Below are positions 23,701-33,425 of a stretch of 64,000 bases of DNA, piece after piece. A program made the translations under genes and the position numbers. The stretch lies in the NCBI GenBank assembly GCA_003313425.1, contig NHZP01000004.1:1674001-1738000 (forward strand), in the 5' to 3' direction. Numbering within the stretch: the stretch's first letter is position 1; each line of letters starts with the position of its first letter. This DNA is from Pseudopyrenochaeta lycopersici (Eukaryota; Ascomycota; Dothideomycetes; Pleosporales; Pseudopyrenochaetaceae). Under the pieces are notes generated by a model, which had not been told where the DNA came from, made no database searches, and worked only from the letters and a program-made list of their open reading frames with translations.

Positions 23701-25314
23701 GATAGCCTCCGCCAAAAGCTAGCTCAGCTTCGTGCTGAGCATGAGGCGCGAGTAATCGAACTCGACACCACTTCTCAGAAACTCCGTGATGCCGAGGAAC
23801 TAGCAGAAAAACATGCTGAAGAAGCTCGTGTCCACCGGCAAGCAGTTCTCTCGGGACTTGGAAACATCGCTGAACGATCTGGTGAAGACGCAGACGCTGT
23901 CGATGATCGCGTTATGATTCTCCAACAAAGACTAGAAGCTGCAAACTTAATGACCCGCAAAAACCAAACAGCAGCCGATCAAGCTTCTGAAAAGCTTCGC
24001 CGTGCAGAAGAAAGAATCGCGGGACTGGAGGCCTATCAAGAACAATCTAGTCGCGAGGGGCTTACTATTAGAAAGCAGCTGCAGCAGGCTATGCGCGATA
24101 TGCAAACCTCTGAAGCTGAGAAGTCCGAGCTTCACCAGCGACATGAGCGTCTGCGTCTGGAGAGTAACGCGTTTGAAGTCCAGCTCAAAACACTGAAAAA
24201 CCTTCTAGAGGAGAGAGGAGTAAATCCTGTTGATGCCCGTCGCTCAAGGGTATTGGACAGCCCAAGTTCCAGGTTTGGTACTCCCGAGCTCAATCGAGTC
24301 CGCGAACTAGAACAACAAGTCGACTCCATGAACAAGGCACATGAAGAAATGCGATCTGCTTTCGAAGAGCGCGAACATGACGTTAGCAAGGAATGGGAAG
24401 AAAAACTCCAAGCCTTGCACAACGACCACCAAGCAGCTGTTAAGTACCTTCGGGGCACTGAGAAGATGCTCGCAAAGATGAAGCAAGAGCTTGATCGCTA
24501 CAAGTCTGCTAATTCTAAGCTGGAAGATGAGCTCGCGCACGCCAAGCAAGATATCCGCAGTCCCAATCAGGAGCAGACGGCTGAGTGGGAGGCAGAACGA
24601 TCACTACTCCGCTCAGAGCTTTCGAGTGTACAGGACAACATGAAGACTACTGTTCTACGTCTTGAAAATCAATTGTCAAGACTGCAATCTGATCTGGCTT
24701 CAGCCCGCAAAGAAACCGAAGCTGCTTTGGATAATAAGCGACAGGCTGAGTCTTCGGCTGCACAATCTCGTCTTGATCTTGACTCGCTCCATCGGCAGTA
24801 TGCCGCAGTAGAGGAGCGAGCGCGTGATGCCGAGAGCAGAGTACAGATGTTCCTTGATCAGTTTGAGACCTCTGTGGATAACTACCGCCGCCAATCCCAC
24901 GTACCAACGGGAACTGTGAATGGAGAACATGGACGGCATCATGCACATGATAGTGTTGCCTCAGCAGAATCTCTCTATAGCCACAACGATGACTCCAGCA
25001 CACCGGAAGCTACGAACCGACCAGCATCTACTGCAACCCGTAATTCCATGGCACTCGACAATCTTGCTTCTGAGCTGGACGCATTGAGGAGCCATTGGGA
25101 AACAACAAATAAAGCTTATCGTCTTAGTGATCGATTCGATTTTGAGCGGACACCTGCCAGTGACAAGAACGATTTGAGCGAATCTTTGACACATTGGAGG
25201 GCAAGGGTGGATTCAGAGGGCGAAAGCCAGAAAGAACCTGAGACCAAAGACGCAAAATCGGTAAGACCGGATGATCTTACCGTTTCATCTACTGCACCGA
25301 CTCTACCCCATTGA
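20723..25314 (+). CDS. kelch-repeat / coiled-coil polarity protein, Tea1/Kel1-like
   Basis: Exons 20723-21425, 21474-21756 and 21810-25314, 1496 residues. It begins MSFLFGKKNK and has a disordered linker, then about six kelch blades (~130-440) marked by IYIMGG, FIVFGG, IYIFGG, LYLFGG, MYIFGG and IVALAG. A Ser/Pro-rich linker (~440-680) leads to a long coiled coil (~680-1380). This is the architecture of fission-yeast Tea1, budding-yeast Kel1 and Aspergillus TeaA, cell-end markers delivered on microtubules that place formins and the growth axis at the hyphal tip. Both introns interrupt kelch blades, and both joins restore them (LLNTSTKHW, LYLFGGTDG). Confidence 0.9.
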
Positions 25315-26273
25315 CAAGTTCTGGGCAATGCATTTGAATGACTTGAAAATCCATTGCGTCGTCTTGGTTAACAAAAGCGGGTTCTCTTTCGTACTACCAC
25401 CTCATATGCACTTTTCTTTGCGTTTGTCCATTATTCTTATGGGTTTTCACTGATATACCATGCGGTAATGTTTGACGGTTGTACCCTGGGATCATATTTG
25501 GCATCCTCCAGTAGGGTAATGAATGATTCTTTTTCTAGTGCTCATATTCGCTGTGCGTTTTCGGCATTAGTAAAGTTCACCCTTTGGTTCAGTGTACATT
25601 AAATGCACGAGATATCACAACCCACGTATGCAATTTTTGCTTCTACTCCATACACTACCTTGGTAGCTACCGATATCAGAAAGTGAAATTGGAATTATCT
25701 GGATGGCATACAGTGGGGCTTTGATACAATAGTAACGGCATTTTCCACCCTTCCAAAGGTGAACGTGAAGAGGAGCGATGCCTATCAAAATTACCGCATT
25801 ATATCACGAAGACGCGGTCTGTTGAACAATAGTATGTCTTTTTCTCCAAATCTATAATTGTGTAGACAATAATGCAATAACAAGTACAATCAATGTGCGA
25901 AGGGGCTGCTATTTTTCGTTTTTGAGATTTAGGCTCAGAGTCAAATCGCTCCTTCGGGCGTGGAACTTGAGAAATACGAGCTCCTAAGCAGAAGCCAGAC
26001 GTTGTGGCTAGCGTTGTTCGATACTCAAACAATATGAAAGCCGGGACAACGTCAGAGAGCGCCAAACTTCGCATCTGCAGCTCACGTCTAGCCTAACCCT
26101 TGAAGCCCTTTTAGACAGTGCCACAACTTTCAATATAATCAGTGCTCTAATCTCCCTATCTTCGAGGTCTTTCTGCTCATTTTTATACTGCTATTGAATT
26201 TGACGCTGGTCGTCCGTATACACCAAAATTTCCGGCACCTTGCTCTATCGCTCTGGTTGCCCGCTTTGTTGAG
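25315..26273. other. intergenic region, no supported gene
   Basis: 3' flank of the kelch gene and promoter of the next gene, both on the plus strand. AT-rich, short frames only. Confidence 0.45.
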
Positions 26274-27500
26274 ATGTCTTCACCTCACAACCTCGACCGT
26301 TCGCTACGATCTGAGAGTGTCCACTTTGGCAGCCCATTATGCGGCGGCGAATTCGAAGGGCCCTCTGAACTTCAATATCAAACTCTTGAGCATGATGGTC
26401 AGCTAGACTACCACGTCGACGTCAAGGACGTGCCACAGAGGTACACTATTGAGAGTGTACATAATAAACCCAAGGACACAGAGTACAACCGTATAGGACA
26501 GTCCATATCCAACTCTTCGCCAAGCATTGGCCGTATTGCCGGACAATCCAACAGCAACATAAAGCGGGCTGAGAACATAGGAAGGCTAGGCTGCCTTCCC
26601 GACTACAAAGCAGTGTCCAATCTTATGACGTCTGAAACTCTCACCGGCCAAGAAAAGATAGCTATCTTATCCCAGTACCCTCATTATGTCCTTGATCGTC
26701 TCTATGAGCAACATGTGGGCACTCACATCCAAAAACCTCCAGTGGCAGGTATTCTCCGGCTCGAGCCTGACGAGCTTAACGATAAGAACTACCTGCCCCT
26801 CAATTTTGACACCGTTTCTTCGCTGGATCTTGAAACCCCTCAAACCATCTATCCTGCTTATGCCGGATACTTTCAGACCTCCCAAGACGCCAAGGCATAT
26901 CGAAAGCGCACACGTATAGTCCCCAAATCGCATGCACCAGATGTTGAGCGTGTGAAGCAGTACGGGCGTAAGTCGTTTACAGTTACATGCATTTGAATTC
27001 TATGCTAACCACGTGATTGTGTTCCAGGCCAATATTGGGTGCGTCGGATCTACCAAGCCATGGTAGACATCTCAGCCATAAGTGACGGAGACTCATCAAT
27101 TCATCGACAACGATTCACGGAGACCATGGGGTTTGAACCAATGGACTTGGAGGCTACAGCACACCATGTCTTCGATTCAGCTTTAGCGGTGCACGAACGA
27201 GGCTGGACCCGTCCAAAAGTTTACCATAAGAAGGTGGTGCGCGGCAAATTAACGGATGTTAGTGAAAAAAGTCTCGAGACACGCCTGGCCCGCATTTGTC
27301 TCTGTTTAAAGCAGAAGAAGGCGACTGTCGATGACGCTGTTCGGGGCGGAGTGACGCTTGCGCTTTTGTGCGACAATCCTGAGGCGAGGGGGTTTACCAA
27401 GATCTCCAATAATACAGGCAATAAGAAGCGTGGCGAGCGATTGAAACTTGTCAAAGGAGCAGACCTGACATTGCAACGAAATTGTGTGGACGCTGAATGA
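26274..27500 (+). CDS. uncharacterised fungal protein, 388 residues
   Basis: Exons 26274-26967 and 27028-27500; the 60-nt intron (GTAAGT, CTAAC, CCAG) joins YGR to QYWVRRIYQAM. I cannot assign a function. The N-terminal ~130 residues are polar and low in order. The C-terminal ~170 residues look folded and contain segments such as HERGWTRPKVYHKK, SLETRLARICLCL, DDAVRGGVTLALLCDNP and NTGNKKRGERLK. From memory these resemble a family of uncharacterised Pezizomycotina proteins with several copies per genome. No signal peptide, membrane segment or catalytic motif is evident. A short conserved-looking N-terminal piece is MTSETLTGQEKIAILSQYP. Confidence 0.75.
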
Positions 27501-27694
27501 CATAAGGTTGCATCGCTTAGTGGTGAGAAGGCGGCTGGCGGAAGGGCTATAATCTGGCTACGCCATAGGTAATGGCGGATTTTCGAGACTGATATACTCT
27601 CGAATTGCTTGCCCTTATAGTCGATTCGTTCCGTGTAGCGCACAGGTAGCCTTCTCAAACAATAACATCATTCCTGGATGTGACTTTTAGAAGC

Positions 27695-28378
27695 CTAGTA
27701 GAATTTCGCACCGCCGAAACTTTCGACCTGAAGTTTAGTAGGCTCGCTTCCCACCCCTTTATTGGTACTGTCAGCCCGCTCTTCATGAACTGCGTCTTGC
27801 GCTGCAGCTTGTCTCAGGGCCTTCCTTCTCTTCTTGCTCTGAAACAATGCCTCCTCATCCTCGATATCTTGAAGAACTTGGTCGTATTAGGATATCAGCT
27901 TGCCTTGCATCTGAGTGACGCTCCTCTTACCTTCAGCCCATTCCCGCTCTTTCTCAGCATCCCCGGTCCCCAGCACCTTCTCTATCGGCACATCCTCACC
28001 TCTCTGTACGCCCTCAATGACTTCTCGGAGTATTCCAATCTTGGCCTCTGCTTTACGTAGATTGTGACCCCTCTCTTGCTTTAACCACAATATCTGAATA
28101 GCTTGGCTGCCGACAAGCAGGCCCAGAATGATGTACGGTGTCGCAGGGTTCCACTCTGTCGGCTTGGCATACTCAGAGCGCCTTTTGAAAGGTTTAGGCA
28201 CCATTGAGGCCCAAAAGCTGGGCTGGACAACGCGTGGCAGAGAAAGGTAACGCAGATGTGGTAGGGTGGGGGCATGGAATGCGAAGGTGCGGGCGTGTGG
28301 GCGTTCAGCCGGGATAAGAGCAGTGCGGCAGACAGCAGGAGTGCGGAGTAGCTGTCGGAAGGCTTTGGACGGGTCCAT
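27695..28378 (-). CDS. small mitochondrial inner-membrane-type protein (DUF5321-like)
   Basis: Minus-strand exons 28378-27931 and 27876-27695 give 209 residues. The N-terminus is rich in Arg and lacks acidic residues after position 2 up to E24, suggesting a mitochondrial presequence. One membrane segment spans ~81-99 (YIILGLLVGSQAIQILW), followed by an amphipathic coiled region with VIEGVQRGEDVPIEKVLGTG. This arrangement resembles small fungal proteins grouped as DUF5321, and perhaps the INA assembly factors; that identification is from memory and weak. The acceptor is ambiguous: AAG at 27877 or a second AAG at 27868, both in frame, differing by three residues (Val-Leu-Gln). Divergent from the thioesterase by 212 bp. 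Confidence 0.72.
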
Positions 28379-28590
28379 GGCTGCCAACGGCGATGGAGTA
28401 AAACTGATTGTCGACAGTTGGGACGAGATATTCAAGAGTGACGCCCTAGCACTTTTCGGCGCGCAGGCTAGAAGAGGCTAGCCTAAGTTGTTAGACACGA
28501 ACAAGATGCCGAGGTTCAGTCTGGGTACTTTAGGACTTTGTGCTGCACTGCCCATGATTGATCCGTAGACTTTCTCTTGCAATTCTAGCC
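28379..28590. promoter_or_regulatory. short divergent promoter region
   Basis: 212 bp between two start codons on opposite strands (mitochondrial membrane protein and thioesterase). No clear element is visible. Co-regulation is possible but unproven. Confidence 0.4.
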
Positions 28591-29576
28591 ATGGGTAGCC
28601 GTTCGAAGAAATATGCGGCAATGCTGCAGGGTGATGATTTGTCTCCGCTGGAGAAAGTTCAGAAATGGGTAAGACGATCAATATGGGGACTGCGTTGAAC
28701 ACAACTGACTTGTGGCTGCAAACGTTTAGGTCGGTGCTCTCAGACAGAATGGCCACCATTTGTGCTGACGGCTCTGGCTAGTTCGAGCTCGCCTCAGAAG
28801 ACTACGATGCAAGTAGATTCTTCTATACAATTGAGGTTGTAGTTCTAACACAACGTCTTTTAGGGCCACGATGCAATTCTGTCCAAGATCTTGAAGCTTG
28901 AGTCGGTCACCTGTCGACCTACAAGTGCCAGCCCCCATGATTCCCGCACAGTCTTTAGTTTCATCGTCCCCCGCGAATTGTGTAATATGGCTGGCAATCT
29001 TCATGGTGGCGCCGTTGCATTGATTTTCGATGTAACGACATCTACAGCCATTACTGCTTGTAGCCGCGAAGGCTTTTATGACACAGGTCATGTTTCTCGC
29101 AATCGGTACAACTCCCGGATGCGACTCTTTAAGAGCTGCTGCTAATGATGCCGCAGTAAGTGCGCCCCTGAGAGGTGACAGCTGGGGGTGTTTCGAACCC
29201 GGTTATCGTGTGATGCAAAATAAGAGCAGAAATGCAAAACAACCGTAGTGTTTGCTAATTGCGCTGGCGCTGTCAACAGTCAATTGCACGTATTTAAGGC
29301 CAGCGCCTGAGGGCGCCAAAGTCGTACGAAACCCCTTATGTACGAACTGCACGCGAGACTTTCACTGACTTTACTTGCCCATTTTTAGTTCGTTGAAAGC
29401 TGGGTGGTGCATTTAGGAAAGCGAATGGGGCTTACGATGGGCACGATGAGGTTGGATTCGGAGGATGGCAAGGTGTGCTATACCTGCGAGCACGGCAAGG
29501 TAAGCTGCCTATGCTCTCCTACCATGCTTCATCTACTTATAGCCCATAGGCTGCTATAGGGTCATCAAGCCTGTGA
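28591..29576 (+). CDS. hotdog-fold acyl-CoA thioesterase (PaaI/THEM2-like), with stwintron and GC-AG intron
   Basis: Six exons: 28591-28668, 28782-28808, 28864-29104, 29280-29323, 29389-29499 and 29550-29576, total 175 residues. The hotdog signature [16 protein letters not shown] (residues 76-91) holds the Asn, His-Gly-Gly and Asp active-site positions of the 4HBT/THEM2 family. The second half has HVSRN-LNCTYLRP, then [10 protein letters not shown], then YTCEHGK, and a short tail AAIGSSSL. Such enzymes hydrolyse medium or long acyl-CoA, often at mitochondria. Splicing is intricate: intron 1 is 113 nt, intron 2 is GC-AG (28809-28863), and intron 3 is a twin intron (29105-29279). With these readings the gene is intact; ordinary splicing makes it look like a pseudogene. 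Confidence 0.85.
28809..28863 (+). other. GC-AG intron 2 of the thioesterase gene
   Basis: 55 nt, donor GAT|GCAAGT, the preferred form of a GC donor. Branch TTCTAAC and acceptor CTTTTAG are normal. The nearby GT at 28812 as donor would shift the frame, while the GC donor joins EDYD to GHDAILSK in frame. Confidence 0.7.
29105..29279 (+). other. [D1,2]-type spliceosomal twin intron (stwintron) in the thioesterase gene
   Basis: The internal intron is 29106-29156 (51 nt; GTACAA, branch CTAAT, acceptor CCGCAG). It sits between G29105 and T29157. Its removal creates the donor G+TAAGTG for the external intron (G29105 plus 29157-29279), which has branch GCTAAT near 29254 and acceptor CAACAG. The join gives [16 protein letters not shown], the expected family sequence, in frame. 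Using GT at 29106 with the final acceptor shifts the frame. Confidence 0.8.
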
Positions 29577-30002
29577 GTTCTTGGGGGGGGGGGGGGGGGG
29601 GGGGGGGTTGGCCTAGTCTATGCCAGGATGATGAGAACAGTTTCAACAAGATTTTGTGTAGTTATAGACGGCTCTCTAGATTTCTTGCTTGGACTGGCGT
29701 TCATTGTGTTATAGCATGAAGTAGTATGGTGAAAGCGTTTCCCCATAGGCGTAGCAGAAGTTGAACTTGGTTCAAGCATAAGTGGCCGCCCTTTTGAATA
29801 GAACAACAGAAATACTTTGCAAATGTTGACTATGGGAGTCTCGTGGTGTTTGACGTGCTTGTAGGTGTCGGCGTCGGTGCGGGAGCATGGGTAGATTCTC
29901 GTCGAGAACGATGTCATCGTTCGCCAAGAGGGCAACATGCGACTTCCGCAGCCCCCGACCGAAGACCACCAACGACGTTTCCCGCATACAACACCTCCGC
30001 CG
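29577..30002. other. intergenic region with poly-G tract
   Basis: Between the thioesterase stop and the sorting-nexin start, same strand. It contains the 25-G run at 29583-29607. Otherwise no gene. Confidence 0.5.
29583..29607 (+). repeat. poly-G homopolymer, 25 bases
   Basis: An uninterrupted run of G begins seven bases after the thioesterase stop codon, so it would be transcribed into the 3' UTR. The exact length in the assembly may be unreliable because sequencers slip on such runs. Confidence 0.9.
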
Positions 30003-31931
30003 ATGGATCTTGGAGATGAAGGGAGCTCTCCGTGGGGAGGTATGCCTATCGTGACAGGTCACTGTAACTCTCAGCAACGCTGACGCTCTTCTAGACGTGC
30101 CCTCACAATCGAGCCCTGCACAGAACGCACCCAAGCTAGGCGGGGACGACAACCATGACCACACTGAGACGCTCTCTCCCACAACAAAGACAACCACGAG
30201 TTCCGCCCCTAGTGCTGCGGCAGCGCCACGATCGCCTGCAGGCCGTGGACCGCGGCGACGGCAGCATGGAGTCCAGTCAACTAAGCTCGAGGCTGTCGAC
30301 GACCCTCTCGGGCCTCTGGGAGCTCCCACACCACCCACTGGCACTGAAGCTGCGCCCCCAGCGCCGCCTCAGAAGGAGACTGCCGCATTGCGCAGCGCTC
30401 GCCCTGCACCGGGCGTATCGACTCCATCGCTGCGCGGTATGATGGATTCGGTCAGCCTGGACGATGACGATGAGCAGCCACGGCCCCAGGGACCCAGGGC
30501 TCCACCGCCTGTGCAAGCGCCGACAGGCACAGCATCACAGCGCCAGACACAACCGAGCGTGAGCGTTGAGCAGGCCGCTAAGCCATCGTTTTCCATTTAT
30601 GTCGGCGACCCACACAAGGTCGGCGACCTGACGAGCTCGCACACGGAGTACTCTGTCACAACGAAGACAACATCCAAGGGTTACCGCAATTCTGAGTTCA
30701 CCGTCTCCCGTCGTTATCGCGACTTTCTTTGGCTTTATACTCAATTGCACAACAATAACCCTGGCGTTATTATTCCACCACCGCCCGAAAAGCAGGCCGT
30801 GGGCCGCTTCGAGGTCGACTTCGTCGAGTCTAGGCGTGCTGCATTAGAGCGCATGCTGAACAAGACGGCTACACATCCCATACTGCAGCACGACAGCGAC
30901 CTCAAACTTTTCCTCGAGAGCGATGCCTTCAATGTTGACATCAAAAATAAGGAACGCAAAGATGTCGGTCTAGGAGAGAGCAAAGGCATGTTCGGCTCCA
31001 TGCTTTCTAGCAGCAGTGGTAAATTCATTGAACACGATGATGTGCGCATATAACCTAGCCTTAGTTAATCAGTGACTGACAGTGCTGTAGTGGTTTCATG
31101 ATCGGAAAATTTACTTGGATGCGCTCGAAAATCAACTTAAGGCGCTGCTAAAGGCTACTGACACCGTTGTTACTCAACGAAAGGGCCTCGCCGAGGCCTG
31201 TGGTGACTTTTCCGCTTCTCTGCATTCGCTATCCGCGGTGGAACTATCTCCTTCCCTTTCAGGTCCGCTTGATAGTCTATCAGACATCCAGATCCGCATT
31301 CGGGAACTGTATGAACGACAAGCTCAGCAAGATGTGCTCACCATGGGCATTGTAATAGACGAGTACATCCGCTTGATAGCCTCCGTCAAGACCGCATTTC
31401 AGCAACGGCAGAAGGCCTACCACTCATGGCATACAGCGGAACAAGAGCTTCAAAAGCGGAAAACGAACCAGGACAAGTTGCTTAGGCAGGGTAGATCACA
31501 ACAGGACCGCCTGAACCAACTCAGCGCTGATGTTGCTGACGCCGAGCGAAGGGTTCATCAAGCGAGGTTACTGTTCGATGATATGGGCCGGCTTATGCGG
31601 AGCGAACTCGAGCGTTTCGAGAGGGAAAAGGTCGAAGATTTCAAGTCCGGTGTTGAGACCTATCTTGAGAGTGCTGTGGAGGCACAAAAGGAGGTCTGTT
31701 CAACCACCGCTTCTTTGGACCGTTTACTGACACATGTGGCAGCTGATCGAGATCTGGGAAACTTTTCTCATGCAGCTTGATACTGAAGAAGGCGAAACGT
31801 TTGTCCCGCCTGCTGGGGTAGTCGCTTCACCCAACGCAGAAACAGCTTCATCAGCTAACGAGCGCACGGATATGCAGCATTTGGAAGACCCAGAAATGAG
31901 GAATGCTGTTGATTCAGAAGCCCGGGCATGA
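30003..31931 (+). CDS. vps5: Vps5-type sorting nexin (PX plus BAR), retromer
   Basis: Exons 30003-30039, 30095-31041, 31091-31693 and 31743-31931 give 591 residues. The N-terminal ~175 residues are Pro/Ala-rich and disordered. A PX domain covers ~177-290, with RRYRDFLWL (~218) and the PPPPEKQ loop, which bind PI3P. A C-terminal Vps5/BAR coiled region (~325-560) follows, including WHTAEQELQKRK and AERRVHQARLLFDDM. Vps5 pairs with Vps17 to form the membrane-bending part of retromer, recycling receptors from endosomes to Golgi. The first exon encodes only 12 residues (MDLGDEGSSPWG); the start is fixed by the frame across the first intron. The tail after ~545 is acidic. Confidence 0.92.
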
Positions 31932-33425
31932 ATTATGGACTGTCATTTCTTTGGAAACGTCCATCTCTCGTGAGGTTTCGAAAGTTACAGTCCTTCGACA
32001 AGATATCTGTAGACACGCGGTGAAGAATTATTCATTATGCAAAGGCTGTTATGGAATCTCGAGGACACTCGAGGACTTTCGAAGACCCTAACCAAGCGCG
32101 AAATGCTTCTTCACATCGCTGCGACAATTTAATCACGCTGTGTGCCGCTAATAATCGTGGTATTTTTCGTTTGGTTCCTGAGCTGCGCTTTTGTCTAGGT
32201 TGAGTTACACATCGAACAAAGCAGTCTTCTAAAACATGTAGTAGATGTTCATCAATACTATCAGCCCTTTCAGATACGTCGAACCTGCTGAGTTGCGCCA
32301 TCTGTTTTATCAAATAGGAGTTACCCACCCTTCCATCTTTACTTCACGCTGTTCTTCCACGGCAATTGTGACCTTTCATTATCCCACGACTAAAGATAAG
32401 TGTCGCTACCATTAGAGGCTCTTTCTTATTACACATTGTTGTATTACGAGCACACTTTCACATTCTATATTTGTCATGTCGAAAATCCCTACCACTGCCA
32501 AAGATCACGCCGATCGAGTGGTCAAACGTTCAACGAACAAGTTGTGTCTATTAAAAGTTCCCATAATTAGATCGTCCAGCTCCACGTGCGCATTTGACTG
32601 GGTACATATTGTTGACCTCATAGATTTCGAAGACATGATCATCATCGATGCCAATAGGAAGATTGCCATAACTGAGCACGGAATTGCTATAAATAATGTA
32701 ATCAAAGAAATTTCTTCCGCACCAGCTAATGTTGATGGTGGCCCTAGAGTCTCTTGGAACAGCCACCGGGGTACGCTCACGGGCGGCATCGCAGCTGAGA
32801 CCTCATCATTTCGATACGGCCATTTTGTCAACTCCACCTCTTAAGCGGAAATGATTATTTGAAGCGGGAACGTCATACTTGCATCAACAAGTGATATTGC
32901 AGTGTAATGCATTGAGTATACTGGGTATCACGACCGAGCTGGAGGAGCAGTTGGTCGGATGCGGATAGTTTGTAGAGGCGATCTATCGTCCCAAAGGCTC
33001 GTAAAACGAAGCGTTGCAGGTATTTAAAATCGTGAAAATGATGTGGGGTTTTCGGACATGAACATGTGCTTGTATCGCCATGATGTGATAATCGCAGGAA
33101 AGATTGTCATGACCTGAACTTTTGTACAGATTTGTCATAATTATCATCTACGAATCTTGTTTGCATTGTGAAATGAAGTCTTGACAGTCGAAACAACGAC
33201 TGTGATAACCCAACGATTTCATTTGCCTAGGGAGAGAATTGCTATTGCCACGAATAACTCAGTTCAGAGAACTGTGATCAGGCACCGGTAAATGACGACA
33301 CACGTGGTGGGCTTTGCTCGGCTAAATGCGAACGTAACCGATGTTTTAAGAACGCTATTGTATCCAGTTGAAGTATCGCAAACCACTTCTTTCAGATCAT
33401 ATTTTCCTTTCTGCATAAGCCCACA
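31932..33425. other. AT-rich intergenic region, one doubtful small ORF
   Basis: About 1.5 kb between the sorting nexin and the GH43 gene. A short imperfect repeat of TCGAGGAC / TCGAAGAC lies near 32053-32086. The only frame of note is 32476-32844, listed separately. Confidence 0.45.
32476..32844 (+). CDS. doubtful small ORF, 122 residues
   Basis: Starts at an ATG after a pyrimidine-rich stretch and stays open for 122 residues. No family motif, no signal peptide, no paralogue in the window. A frame on the opposite strand of nearly the same length covers it, which lowers its weight. It could be a species-specific gene or chance. Confidence 0.18.
   Translation: MSKIPTTAKDHADRVVKRSTNKLCLLKVPIIRSSSSTCAFDWVHIVDLIDFEDMIIIDANRKIAITEHGIAINNVIKEISSAPANVDGGPRVSWNSHRGTLTGGIAAETSSFRYGHFVNSTS

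Noticed and set aside
29185..29210. GGTTCGAAAC-like tRNA B-box on the minus strand
   Set aside because: No matching A-box or cloverleaf around it; it lies inside the external intron of the thioesterase gene.
28591..29576. Thioesterase as a decayed pseudogene (in-frame TAG near 28779, apparent frameshift near 28811, insertion after 29104)
   Set aside because: All three defects vanish with a 113-nt intron, a GC-AG intron and a twin intron, each with good branch and acceptor sites; the spliced frame sums to 176 codons with intact motifs.
32505..32837. Minus-strand frame opposite the small ORF at 32476
   Set aside because: Mirror frame of nearly the same extent with no motif; at most one of the two can be real and neither is convincing.
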